NCBI GenBank assembly: GCA_937952895.1
Contig: CALFYC010000024.1
Coordinates: 1 to 6,005, forward strand
DNA: 6,005 bases
DNA from: an uncultured Neisseriaceae bacterium
Lineage (GTDB): Bacteria > Pseudomonadota > Gammaproteobacteria > Burkholderiales > UBA11063
Direction: 5' to 3'
In this document: positions 1-5,764 of the stretch, piece by piece
Numbering within the stretch: the first letter of the stretch is position 1
How the letters are laid out: every line of letters starts with the position of its first letter
Position numbers and translations under genes: made by a program
The notes under the pieces: model-generated
What the model was told of the DNA's origin: nothing
Databases searched by the model: none
Seen by the model: the letters and a program-made list of their open reading frames with translations, nothing else

Positions 1-173
1 CAATATCTATTTTCAATAAAATCCTGAACTAGTCTATTGTTCGCAATTATCTGTAATTGGTCATCTACTTGATTAATTTTTAAGGCTCGAAACCATGTAT
101 TGTAGATTTCTTCGCCAAATTTTTGTTTAAGTAGAACAAGGCATTGTTGCCATAGTACATCTATGTCAATCAT
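1..173 (-). CDS. dnaA: Chromosomal replication initiator protein DnaA, N-terminal part (cut by window edge)
   Basis: Translating the minus strand from the ATG at 173 gives 57 residues with no stop up to the window edge. They match DnaA domain I, the N-terminal part that binds helicase DnaB and regulators. Visible hallmarks are LWQQCL at residues 7-12, NTWFRAL at 25-31, and NNRLVQDFI at 45-53, which parallels the PNRFVLDWV stretch of E. coli DnaA. The AAA+ and DNA-binding domains lie beyond position 1. DnaA opens the replication origin by binding DnaA boxes. The start is supported by the position of the WQQCL motif, close to the N-terminus as in other DnaA proteins; the ribosome site is poor (A-rich, with GAG about 9 nt upstream). 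The gene points the same way as the phasin but is separated from it by a terminator, so it should have its own promoter. I could not find a convincing one. Confidence 0.93.
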   Translation of the reverse strand, partial: MIDIDVLWQQCLVLLKQKFGEEIYNTWFRALKINQVDDQLQIIANNRLVQDFIENRY

Positions 174-268
174 ATTTTTTAATCTCAGTCAAAATTCGGA
201 TGGCTTAGCTATAAAACTAAGTGATTATTCTATCAGAAATTTATCTTACTTGGAGAATTTCGATGAAG

Positions 269-298
269 TTTTTTTGAATAGTTAACTATTCAAAAAAA
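269..298. repeat. Perfect 30-bp AT-rich palindrome upstream of dnaA
   Basis: A T7 tract, the core GAATAGTTAACTATTC and an A7 tract form a perfect palindrome centred between 283 and 284 on GTTAAC, with 15-bp arms and no loop. It lies 96 nt upstream of the dnaA start and 23 nt past the phasin terminator stem (minus-strand sense). Transcripts from either strand carry the U run before the stem and the A run after it, the reverse of an intrinsic terminator, so termination is unlikely. A dimeric regulator's operator or a cruciform/curved DNA element fits better. The function is unknown. Confidence 0.8.
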
Positions 299-320
299 TT
301 GATATTGTATAATGTTGGTT

Positions 321-361
321 AATAATAAAAAACCCTGTTCAGTTAAAAATTGACAGGGTTT
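321..361 (-). terminator. Rho-independent terminator of the phasin gene
   Basis: Read on the minus strand, a 9-bp stem AAACCCTGT / ACAGGGTTT (353-361 with 330-338), extendable by one G-T pair, encloses a loop of about 14 nt. It is followed by the run TTTTTTATTATT (332-321). It starts 22 nt after the phasin stop codon, which is the usual place. It should insulate dnaA from phasin transcription, which is probably strong. Confidence 0.88.
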
Positions 362-382
362 AAGGTTTATATAACAACTAAA

Positions 383-934
383 TTATTTTTTAGTTGTTGA
401 AGTCTTTTTTACAGCGCTAACAGTTGCATTAGTTGCTGCTTTGATATTATTATTAGTAAATTCAGAAACTTGAACTGCCATTTTGTTTAAAGTATTTAAT
501 GCTTGATTCATACCATTTGTCCATGAACGTAATGAATCTTGTACTGTAGAGTTACGTGGTGTACCAAGTTGTGATAAACCATCAACAGCATCGGATAAAT
601 TTTTTTGTGCTTCACCAATTTTTGCTTCTAATAATTTACCCATTTTATTTTGAACGTCTGTTATAACTTCATATAAATCACGACAATTACAGATGCCATT
701 TTCAACTGTATGAGTTGCTAAATGGTTAATTCGTTCAAATAATTCTGTTGGATTAGAAACCGAAGCAATTTCTTTTACCGCTTGACTAGCTTCTTCGACA
801 AATTGTCTTGATGCCGTAAGATTTAATTTTGCGATTTTTTCAATACTTTCTAATGAAGTTTGAATTAAATCTTTTGTGCTTTCAACATTTTGCACTGCTG
901 CTTCTGTGAAGCGCTCGGTATTTTTATTAAACAT
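383..934 (-). CDS. phaP: Phasin (PHA granule-associated protein)
   Basis: This 183-residue protein resembles the phasin_2 family (about 180-190 residues in Cupriavidus and Burkholderia). Phasins coat intracellular polyhydroxyalkanoate granules and control their size and number. The sequence is almost entirely amphipathic helix. It starts with an NTERFTEAAVQN-like segment, continues through the SLESIEKIAKLNLTASRQFVEEAS stretch (about 28-50) and the motif NPTELF at 61-66, and ends in an Ala/Thr/Lys-rich tail (166-183). There is no signal peptide or membrane segment, as expected for a granule-surface protein. The start is fixed by GGGGAGA at 945-939. It is divergent from phaR, the usual repressor of phasin genes, and has its own terminator. 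One small oddity is a CNC pair at residues 82-84, as cysteines are uncommon in phasins. The family call is by recognition, not by alignment. Confidence 0.9.
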   Translation of the reverse strand: MFNKNTERFTEAAVQNVESTKDLIQTSLESIEKIAKLNLTASRQFVEEASQAVKEIASVSNPTELFERINHLATHTVENGICNCRDLYEVITDVQNKMGKLLEAKIGEAQKNLSDAVDGLSQLGTPRNSTVQDSLRSWTNGMNQALNTLNKMAVQVSEFTNNNIKAATNATVSAVKKTSTTKK

Positions 935-956
935 TTTATCTCCCCTATAGTGTATA

Positions 957-962
957 ATTATA
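957..962 (-). promoter_or_regulatory. Putative -10 box of the phasin promoter
   Basis: The minus strand reads TATAAT from 962 to 957, a perfect sigma-70 -10 hexamer. Transcription would start near 950, giving a leader of about 16 nt with the GGGGAGA ribosome site (945-939) almost at its 5' end. No good -35 hexamer lies at the standard spacing. That region is instead occupied by the ATGCAAGCAT dyad. Confidence 0.55.
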
Positions 963-974
963 GCCTCAATTTAT

Positions 975-984
975 ATGCAAGCAT
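975..984. promoter_or_regulatory. Candidate PhaR operator 1 (phasin side)
   Basis: ATGCAAGCAT is an inverted repeat with arms ATGC/GCAT around 2 bp. It lies 12 bp upstream of the phasin -10 box, overlapping its spacer and -35 region. PhaR proteins are known to bind TGC-rich sequences, and PhaR represses phaP and phaR in Cupriavidus necator. Assigning this dyad to PhaR is inference from motif and position. Confidence 0.5.
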
Positions 985-1029
985 GACGTAAATAAACATA
1001 TACGCAATGTGTCATAGGCATTATTATGT

Positions 1030-1038
1030 TGCATCGCA
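1030..1038. promoter_or_regulatory. Candidate PhaR operator 2 (phaR side)
   Basis: TGCATCGCA is a TGC-N3-GCA dyad one base upstream of the phaR TATAAT. It resembles the 975-984 dyad and is well placed for autorepression by blocking RNA polymerase. A looser nested dyad, ATGAC (983-987) with GTCAT (1011-1015), lies between the two. Confidence 0.45.
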
Positions 1039-1039
1039 G

Positions 1040-1045
1040 TATAAT
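1040..1045 (+). promoter_or_regulatory. Putative -10 box of the phaR-rimO promoter
   Basis: A perfect TATAAT lies 62 nt upstream of the chosen phaR ATG. It predicts a start site near 1052 and a leader of about 55 nt. The -35 position (about 1017-1022, GGCATT) is poor and there is no TGn extension, so the promoter is weak or activator-assisted, or the box is fortuitous. Confidence 0.45.
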
Positions 1046-1096
1046 TTGTCAAGTCTTAAATTGTCTTGAAAAATATAGGCTTTTGTATAGCTACTT

Positions 1097-1102
1097 GGAG
1101 GG
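1097..1102 (+). promoter_or_regulatory. phaR ribosome binding site (decides the start)
   Basis: GGAGGG ends 5 nt before the ATG at 1108. It is the strongest Shine-Dalgarno match near the 5' end of phaR. The in-frame TTG at 1066 has nothing comparable upstream. Confidence 0.82.
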
Positions 1103-1107
1103 AACGG

Positions 1108-1671
1108 ATGCAAAAAAGATATAGTAATGAAATTCGACATATAAAAAAATATCAAAACCGTCGGTTATATGATACAGCAACAAGCACTTACATTGTGTTG
1201 GATGATATTAAAGATATGATAGTATCCGGTGAAATGGTTGAAGTTGTAGATGTTAAGTCAAAGCAGGATGTAACCCGTAGCGTATTATTGCAAATTATTT
1301 TAGAAGAAGAGGTAAATGGTGTGCCGATGTTTTCGAATGACTTTTTATTTCAAGTTATTCGCTTTTATGGTAAATCATTTCAATCTTCAGTTAGTCCATT
1401 TTTGGAACATGGGGTAGATTTATTTAAAAAAGTACAGAAAAAATTTTATGAACAAATTCGTGACGTATATGGCAAAGAAAAATTACCTTCAGGTGTTGAG
1501 CTGTGGCGTGAATTCATGCATCAGCAAGGCCCTCAATTAGAAGAAACAATTAAGGAGTATGTTCAAAATAATACAACAGCATTTTTGAAGATGCAAGAAC
1601 ATTTACAACAGCGTGCTGAAAATATTTTGAAATATATGCAGTTCCCATTTAACAAACCTACAAAGAAATAA
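1108..1671 (+). CDS. phaR: Polyhydroxyalkanoate synthesis repressor PhaR
   Basis: This 187-residue cytoplasmic regulator binds DNA and also PHB, so polymer accumulation removes it from phasin promoters. The N-terminal PHB/PHA DNA-binding domain spans about residues 9-69. Its family-typical stretches are IKKYQNRRLYDT (12-23), the STYI segment at 26-29, VVDVKSKQDVTRSVLLQIILEEE (47-69) and VPMFS (72-76). The PHB-accumulation regulatory domain follows (about 77-115, including VIRFYGKSF), then a helical tail that may oligomerise. I chose the ATG at 1108 over the in-frame TTG at 1066 because GGAGGG sits 5 nt upstream and the homology begins just after it; the longer form would add 14 residues unlike the family. 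The stop is 5 nt before rimO, so the two are probably cotranscribed. The phaR-rimO order is familiar from Betaproteobacteria, where phaCAB usually precede phaR; those genes are absent here. It is divergent from the phasin gene. Confidence 0.95.
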   Translation: MQKRYSNEIRHIKKYQNRRLYDTATSTYIVLDDIKDMIVSGEMVEVVDVKSKQDVTRSVLLQIILEEEVNGVPMFSNDFLFQVIRFYGKSFQSSVSPFLEHGVDLFKKVQKKFYEQIRDVYGKEKLPSGVELWREFMHQQGPQLEETIKEYVQNNTTAFLKMQEHLQQRAENILKYMQFPFNKPTKK

Positions 1672-1676
1672 AATAA

Positions 1677-2990
1677 ATGGCAAATATTGGTTTTGTATCG
1701 CTTGGATGTCCTAAAGCGTTGGTTGATTCAGAAAATATCCTAACTCAGTTAAAGGCTGAGGGTTATGAAATTGTTAATGATTATACTGATGCTGATTTGG
1801 TAATTGTTAATACCTGTGGATTTATTGATTCTGCTATTGAAGAATCATTAAGTGCAATTGATGAAGCACTTAGTGAAAATGGGAAAGTTATTGTAACTGG
1901 TTGTCTTGGTGCCAAAGGTGATGTTGTTAAAACAAAATTTCCTAAAGTGTTAGGAGTGACAGGCCCTCATGCAACAAATGAGGTTTTAGATATTGTGCAT
2001 AAATATTCTGATAAGCCACATGATCCATTTGTAGATTTAGTGCCAGATACTGGAATTAAATTGACACCCAAACATTATGCTTATTTAAAAATCTCTGAGG
2101 GTTGTAATAATACTTGTACTTTTTGTATTATTCCGGATTTACGCGGAAAATTAGATTCTTATCCCATTGGTGATGTTTTAAATCAAGCGCAGAAATTAGT
2201 AAAAAGTGGGTGTAAAGAATTATTAGTAATTTCACAAGACACGAGTGCTTATGGTGTAGATGTTAAATATCGCACAGGTTTTCATAATGGTAGACCAGTT
2301 AAGACTCGAATGTTAGATCTGTGTGAAGAGTTAGGTAAATTGGGCGTATGGGTCCGACTACACTATGTTTATCCATATCCTCATGTTGATGAAATAATTC
2401 CTTTAATGGCTAGTGGTAAAATTTTACCTTATTTAGATATTCCATTTCAACATGCAAGTCCTAAAATTCTTAAAGCAATGAAACGCCCAGCTAATTCAAC
2501 TAATGTATTAGAGCGAATTAAGCTATGGCGCAATATTTGTCCAGATTTAGCTATTCGTAGTACTTTTATTGTTGGTTTCCCTGGTGAAACTGAAGAAGAT
2601 TTTCAGATACTATTAGATTTTTTAACAGAGGCTAAGCTTGATAAAGTTGGCTGCTTTAAATATTCCCCAGTTGAAGGTGCGAAAGCTAACGTAATTGAAA
2701 GCCAGGTGCCCGAGTCTATTAAAGAAGATCGTTATCACCGTTTTATGCAACATCAAAAAGCTATTAGCACTGCTAAATTAGCCAGTAAAGTTGGTAAAAC
2801 AATTACAGTTATAGTTGATGAGATAACTAAACGTGAAATTATTGCAAGAACTAAATATGATGCTCCGGAAATTGATGGCTTAGTATATATAAAAAATAAA
2901 CCGGAAACTCATCAAATTAGAGTTGGGGATATTCTTGAAGTTACAATAACTTCGAGTAACGATTATGATTTATTTGCGAAATTTGTCTAA
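1677..2990 (+). CDS. rimO: Ribosomal protein S12 methylthiotransferase RimO
   Basis: RimO is a radical-SAM enzyme with two iron-sulfur clusters. It adds a methylthio group to the beta-carbon of a conserved aspartate (D88/89) in ribosomal protein S12. The 437 residues match the usual length of about 440. The N-terminal UPF0004 domain has SLGCPKALVDSE with Cys11, NTCGF with Cys47 and TGCL with Cys76, the auxiliary-cluster ligands. The radical-SAM triad CNNTCTFC gives Cys143, Cys147 and Cys150. The strongly conserved LVISQDTSAYGVDVK, LHYVYPYPHVD and RSTFIVGFPGETEEDF blocks follow. A TRAM domain occupies about 372-437, with DAPEIDG. The ISQDTSAYGVDV and VGCFKYSPVEGA blocks identify RimO rather than MiaB. 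One small deviation is PDLRGKLDSYPIG where E. coli has PSMRGDLVSRPIG. The ribosome site is weak, suggesting coupling to phaR. No convincing terminator follows. Confidence 0.97.
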   Translation: MANIGFVSLGCPKALVDSENILTQLKAEGYEIVNDYTDADLVIVNTCGFIDSAIEESLSAIDEALSENGKVIVTGCLGAKGDVVKTKFPKVLGVTGPHATNEVLDIVHKYSDKPHDPFVDLVPDTGIKLTPKHYAYLKISEGCNNTCTFCIIPDLRGKLDSYPIGDVLNQAQKLVKSGCKELLVISQDTSAYGVDVKYRTGFHNGRPVKTRMLDLCEELGKLGVWVRLHYVYPYPHVDEIIPLMASGKILPYLDIPFQHASPKILKAMKRPANSTNVLERIKLWRNICPDLAIRSTFIVGFPGETEEDFQILLDFLTEAKLDKVGCFKYSPVEGAKANVIESQVPESIKEDRYHRFMQHQKAISTAKLASKVGKTITVIVDEITKREIIARTKYDAPEIDGLVYIKNKPETHQIRVGDILEVTITSSNDYDLFAKFV

Positions 2991-3312
2991 ATTATAATTT
3001 ATTTATAAGCTATTGGCTAATTTACTTATTTTATTGAATAAGGTAAGAATTAATATTTGTTTTAACTTCATCATTTACTTAGAAATGAAATTTTATTTAC
3101 CATGGCATTTAATCTTAATCAAAGATGGGTTAATTATTTGTGTGGAAATGCTAAATTATGTTAAGATATTATATATAAATTGTCAAGAGATAGAATATTT
3201 CATTCACTTATAAAAATTAGTCTATTTTAGAAGTCAGAGTAATCTAAAGTTTAACTATTCTGGTCGATCTAAGCTAGGGGTCAATGGAAATTAGTAATCA
3301 TCTATATATTTT
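2991..3312. other. Intergenic region without a convincing gene
   Basis: This AT-rich gap lies between rimO and the CsoR-type gene. The palindrome AAATTATAATTT (2989-3000) overlaps the rimO stop, and there is a weak bulged hairpin at about 3022-3045 without a T run. The one longer open frame (3013-3213, TTG start) has no ribosome site and resembles no protein I know, so I do not call it. No tRNA, repeat array or strong terminator is visible. A TATATT at 3305-3310 could be a -10 box for the following gene, but no matching -35 is seen. Confidence 0.6.
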
Positions 3313-3323
3313 TACCACGGGTA
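3313..3323. promoter_or_regulatory. Putative operator of the CsoR-type regulator
   Basis: TACCACGGGTA is a short dyad (TACC/GGTA) around a GC tract in an otherwise AT-rich region, 26 nt upstream of the regulator's start codon. CsoR/RcnR-family repressors bind pseudo-palindromes of A/T-flanked G/C tracts. The B. subtilis CsoR site contains the similar TACCCTACGGGGGTA. Position and shape fit autorepression; the assignment is inference. Confidence 0.5.
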
Positions 3324-3336
3324 TATTGATTATTTA

Positions 3337-3341
3337 GAGGG
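3337..3341 (+). promoter_or_regulatory. Ribosome binding site of the CsoR-type gene
   Basis: GAGGG ends 7 nt before the ATG at 3349, giving a strong and unambiguous start in an AT-rich setting. Confidence 0.75.
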
Positions 3342-3348
3342 AAAAATT

Positions 3349-3633
3349 ATGAATCATGATCGTCAACCATCTCATGATGCTGAAATAAATGGGATTAATC
3401 GAGTATCTGGTCAATTAGATGGGATCAAAAAAATGATAGTTGAAAATCGTATTTGTGTGGATATTTTAACTCAATTAAAAGCTGCTCGTCATGCATTAAA
3501 AACAATTGAAGTGAATATTTTAGAAAAGCATATGTCTTATTGCTTATGTAATGCCGCTAAAAGTGGTAATATACAAGAAATCGGAGCTAAAATTGAGGAG
3601 ATCAAGTCACTTATAAAAAAATTCCGAGAATAG
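3349..3633 (+). CDS. CsoR/RcnR/FrmR-family metal-sensing transcriptional repressor (CsoR-like)
   Basis: This 94-residue all-helical repressor belongs to the DUF156 family, whose tetramers bind DNA and let go on binding metal or on thiol modification. Family hallmarks are INRVSGQLDGIKKMI (16-30) with the DNA-contacting Arg18 and Gln22, then CVDILTQLKAARHAL (36-50). The metal site reads Cys36, His61 and Cys65, the same spacing and even the same numbers as the Cu(I) site of Mycobacterium tuberculosis CsoR (C36-H61-C65). FrmR has Glu and RcnR has His at the third position, so copper is the best guess. His3 recalls the RcnR N-terminal ligand, so Ni/Co sensing is not excluded. An extra Cys67 sits next to the site. 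A putative operator is directly upstream, and the next gene begins 6 nt downstream. The two genes are almost certainly cotranscribed. Confidence 0.9.
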   Translation: MNHDRQPSHDAEINGINRVSGQLDGIKKMIVENRICVDILTQLKAARHALKTIEVNILEKHMSYCLCNAAKSGNIQEIGAKIEEIKSLIKKFRE

Positions 3634-3639
3634 TCCTTA

Positions 3640-4362
3640 ATGCAATATTTCTTTTTAATCAATAATATAAAATGTGGTAGTTGTGTTAATAGTATCACAT
3701 CATTATTAAGTGAACGTATTGAAGCAACTAATATCGTATTTGATAATCTTAACACTCAGATTTCTTTTATTACTGATCAAGAAGTAAATACTAATAGCTT
3801 GAATCAATTATTAAAAGAGATTGGTGACTATCTTGTTTCTGATAAAATTTTGCTCGAATCATCAATAACTTATAAATCTATTAGTCAATCAGTTTCTTAT
3901 AAACCAATTTATTTAATTTTTAGTTATTTAATTGGTATAAATATTCTAATTAGCCTAATCAAATTTAATCTAGATACATTCATGATGAATTTTATGGCAA
4001 GTTTTTTCATTGTATTTTCTTTCTTTAAAATACTTGATTTAAAAGGTTTTGCCGATGGTTTTTCATCTTATGACATAGTTGCACGTAGGTTTTACATCTA
4101 TGGCTATATTTATCCATTTATTGAATTATGTTTTGGTATTGCTTATTTATTATGCGGGCAGGATTTATATTTAAATATGGCTGTATTTTTTGTAATGCTA
4201 ATTGCAAGTATTGGTGTAATTAAAGCCAAATTAATGAAGCAGCAATTTTATTGTGCTTGTGTTGGTACATTCCTTAAAGTTCCGCTAGGAAGTATTGCAA
4301 TTATTGAATACATTACAATGGTGGTTATGTCATTAATTATGATTTTTATAATAATTGGGTAA
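3640..4362 (+). CDS. HMA domain-MauE/DoxX-like integral membrane protein
   Basis: This 240-residue protein has two parts. Residues 1-70 form a heavy-metal-associated (ferredoxin-like) domain with the metal-binding loop IKCGSCVNSI, Cys12 and Cys15. Residues 90-240 are a membrane domain with about five hydrophobic segments (about 90-107, 113-132, 153-172, 176-195 and 217-239). It carries blocks I recognise from MauE/DoxX-like redox-associated membrane proteins: FKILDLKGFADGF (129-141), YIYPFIEL (156-163), and the CACVGTFLKVPLG stretch (205-217) with Cys205 and Cys207. The HMA domain should face the cytoplasm and pass Cu(I) or another soft metal to the membrane part; the CxC pair may be a further metal or disulfide site. 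The biochemical activity is not established. It lies 6 nt after the CsoR-like gene with a GAGAA-type ribosome site inside that gene's end, so it is probably the regulator's target. Metal resistance or metal delivery to a cuproenzyme are both possible. Confidence 0.82.
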   Translation: MQYFFLINNIKCGSCVNSITSLLSERIEATNIVFDNLNTQISFITDQEVNTNSLNQLLKEIGDYLVSDKILLESSITYKSISQSVSYKPIYLIFSYLIGINILISLIKFNLDTFMMNFMASFFIVFSFFKILDLKGFADGFSSYDIVARRFYIYGYIYPFIELCFGIAYLLCGQDLYLNMAVFFVMLIASIGVIKAKLMKQQFYCACVGTFLKVPLGSIAIIEYITMVVMSLIMIFIIIG

Positions 4363-4442
4363 TAAATATATAGTTCTTTAGTTAAAAATTTATTTATAAT
4401 TATACTTTGATGGATTAGCTTGTTACTTTTTCATTAAGATTC

Positions 4443-4479
4443 CAGATTTAGGGATTTATGGAATATTAGATCTGTTTTT
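4443..4479 (+). terminator. Weak terminator-like hairpin between the copper unit and the ATP-grasp operon
   Basis: CAGATTTA (4443-4450) pairs with TTAGATCTG (4467-4474 paired; one T-G pair inside), with a loop of about 16 nt, and TTTTTG follows at 4475. The AT-rich stem is weak. It lies 80 nt past the membrane-protein stop and 37 nt before the next start, so it could be a leaky terminator or an attenuator. An alternative fold pairs ATTCCA (4439-4444) with TGGAAT (4459-4464), exclusive with the first. Confidence 0.4.
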
Positions 4480-4516
4480 GATTTATTTAAAATTTAAATG
4501 AAAGAATAATTGCTTT

Positions 4517-5764
4517 ATGAATATTTTGATAGTAAATCCATTTTCATCAGCAGAGTTTTTATACAACAGTTTTAAACAAGCAAATATAAAAACAATTGCT
4601 CTATATACAAAAAGCGACTTGGAAATATTTATTAGGCCAGAGAAAGATTGGTTTAATAAACAAATATTTGTTGATAATGCTGATATAAATACAATTTTAA
4701 ATCTAATCAAAAATGAAAATATAGAATTTGTTTTAAATGGTTGCGAAAGCTATTCTTCTGGACTAGTTGCTGATCAAATAGCAATGTTATTAAAGCTTAA
4801 CTCATATAATAATCCAAAGTATACAGAATATAGGACTAATAAATATAAAACAAACATAATATTACAACAGCAACAAATTCCAAATGTAGCACAGGTGAAG
4901 TTTAGATTTGGTATTGATAATATTGATAATCCATCTTTCAAAAAAATTAACTATCCATGTTTTGTTAAGCCTTTAAATGGGGTTTCATCATATGGGGTAG
5001 CTAAAATAAATTCATTTATTCAATTAAAAGATTTTTTTAATAATTTAGATATTACGGATATTAAAAATAGAATTAATTCTTATTTGAATGAAGAAATTTT
5101 AGAATATTTAATTTGTGAATATATTGATGGGGATGAATATTTTATAGATACTGTTTCTTATCAAGGTAATCATTATGTTTCATCAATACAAAAGTATAAA
5201 AAAAAATTTCTTAATAATGGTAAACTAATATATCGATATATAGAAATTTCTACAAACGATTTACTTAATAGAAAAATAATTAGCTATACACAAAAAATAC
5301 TTAATGCCGTAGAATTAAATAGTGGATTTGCTCATACGGAATTAATGGTTAAAAATGGTGAACCAGTTTTAATTGAATTAAATCAAAGGGTAAGTGGGTT
5401 ACGCGGTGCTGCAAATTATACAGCAAAACTTGAAGGTGGAGAAACACAGCCTGATATACTTGCAAAACTTCTCCATAATCAAGATTATCGTCCTACTTAT
5501 ATAAGCAAAGAGTATCCAAATTACAGAATTTTAATATTACTTAATTTATCTACATCTCCATTACCTGACTTAAAAATAGCTTTAAAAAAATATAAAATAG
5601 TTCATAAAGTTATTCAATTTAAGCCGATTGGTTATATTCATAATGTGTTACCTTCTGCAGTTGCTGATTCTGTTGCGGTTGTAATTTGCTATTCAGATAA
5701 TATTGATTTATTAAATCAAGAGTCAACGGAAATTTTGCAGCATGATGAAGAAGGGTGGTCATGA
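4517..5764 (+). CDS. ATP-grasp domain carboxylate-amine ligase, substrate unknown
   Basis: This 415-residue cytoplasmic enzyme should activate a carboxylate as acyl phosphate using ATP and Mg and join it to an amine, as in BacD-type L-amino acid ligases. The pre-ATP-grasp domain covers about 1-105, with MNILIVNPFSSAEF at the N-terminus and LNGCESYSSG at 73-82. The ATP-grasp fold covers about 108-320. YPCFVKPLNGVSSYGV (146-161) holds the ATP-binding Lys151 and glycine-rich loop. EYIDGDEYFID (201-211) is the hinge region. ELMVKNGEPVLIELNQRVSG (275-294) supplies Glu275, Glu287 and Asn289 as Mg ligands and Arg291. A C-terminal lid domain follows (about 330-410). The start has only a poor A-rich ribosome site but is the only one that keeps the N-terminal strand. 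It overlaps the next gene by ATGA. Its coding sequence is visibly more AT-rich than rimO. Related enzymes act in dipeptide, siderophore and peptide-antibiotic synthesis; the substrate cannot be read from sequence. Confidence 0.85.
   Translation: MNILIVNPFSSAEFLYNSFKQANIKTIALYTKSDLEIFIRPEKDWFNKQIFVDNADINTILNLIKNENIEFVLNGCESYSSGLVADQIAMLLKLNSYNNPKYTEYRTNKYKTNIILQQQQIPNVAQVKFRFGIDNIDNPSFKKINYPCFVKPLNGVSSYGVAKINSFIQLKDFFNNLDITDIKNRINSYLNEEILEYLICEYIDGDEYFIDTVSYQGNHYVSSIQKYKKKFLNNGKLIYRYIEISTNDLLNRKIISYTQKILNAVELNSGFAHTELMVKNGEPVLIELNQRVSGLRGAANYTAKLEGGETQPDILAKLLHNQDYRPTYISKEYPNYRILILLNLSTSPLPDLKIALKKYKIVHKVIQFKPIGYIHNVLPSAVADSVAVVICYSDNIDLLNQESTEILQHDEEGWS
5751..5755 (+). promoter_or_regulatory. 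Ribosome binding site of the small membrane protein
   Basis: AAGGG within GAAGAAGGGTGG ends 5 nt before the ATG at 5761, inside the last codons of the ATP-grasp gene. It is stronger than that gene's own site, which supports real translation of the short frame. Confidence 0.65.

Noticed and set aside
204..221. CTTAG/CTAAG hairpin in the dnaA leader
   Set aside because: Five base pairs in AT-rich DNA is within chance expectation, and it has no further structure.
1066..1107. Upstream TTG start that would lengthen PhaR by 14 residues
   Set aside because: The ATG at 1108 has GGAGGG at ideal spacing and matches the family's N-terminus; the extension has neither.
174..1107. Replication origin in the spacers next to dnaA
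   Set aside because: Only one near-consensus DnaA box (TTATACACT, minus strand 957-949) is seen, and it overlaps the phasin -10 box; there is no cluster of boxes and no 13-mer-like repeat array.
3022..3045. Terminator after rimO
   Set aside because: The stem TTAC-TTATT/AATAAGGTAA is bulged, almost all A-T, and no T run follows.
3013..3213. 66-codon open frame with a TTG start between rimO and the CsoR-type gene
   Set aside because: It has no Shine-Dalgarno, a rare start codon, AT-driven Ile/Leu/Tyr composition and no recognisable motif; chance frames of this size are expected in such AT-rich DNA.
3537..3755. Minus-strand open frame across the CsoR-like/HMA-MauE junction
   Set aside because: It lies antisense to two well-supported genes and has no family features.
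4483..4710. Minus-strand open frame over the start of the ATP-grasp gene
   Set aside because: It is antisense to the pre-ATP-grasp domain with no ribosome site or motif; it is an AT-rich shadow frame.
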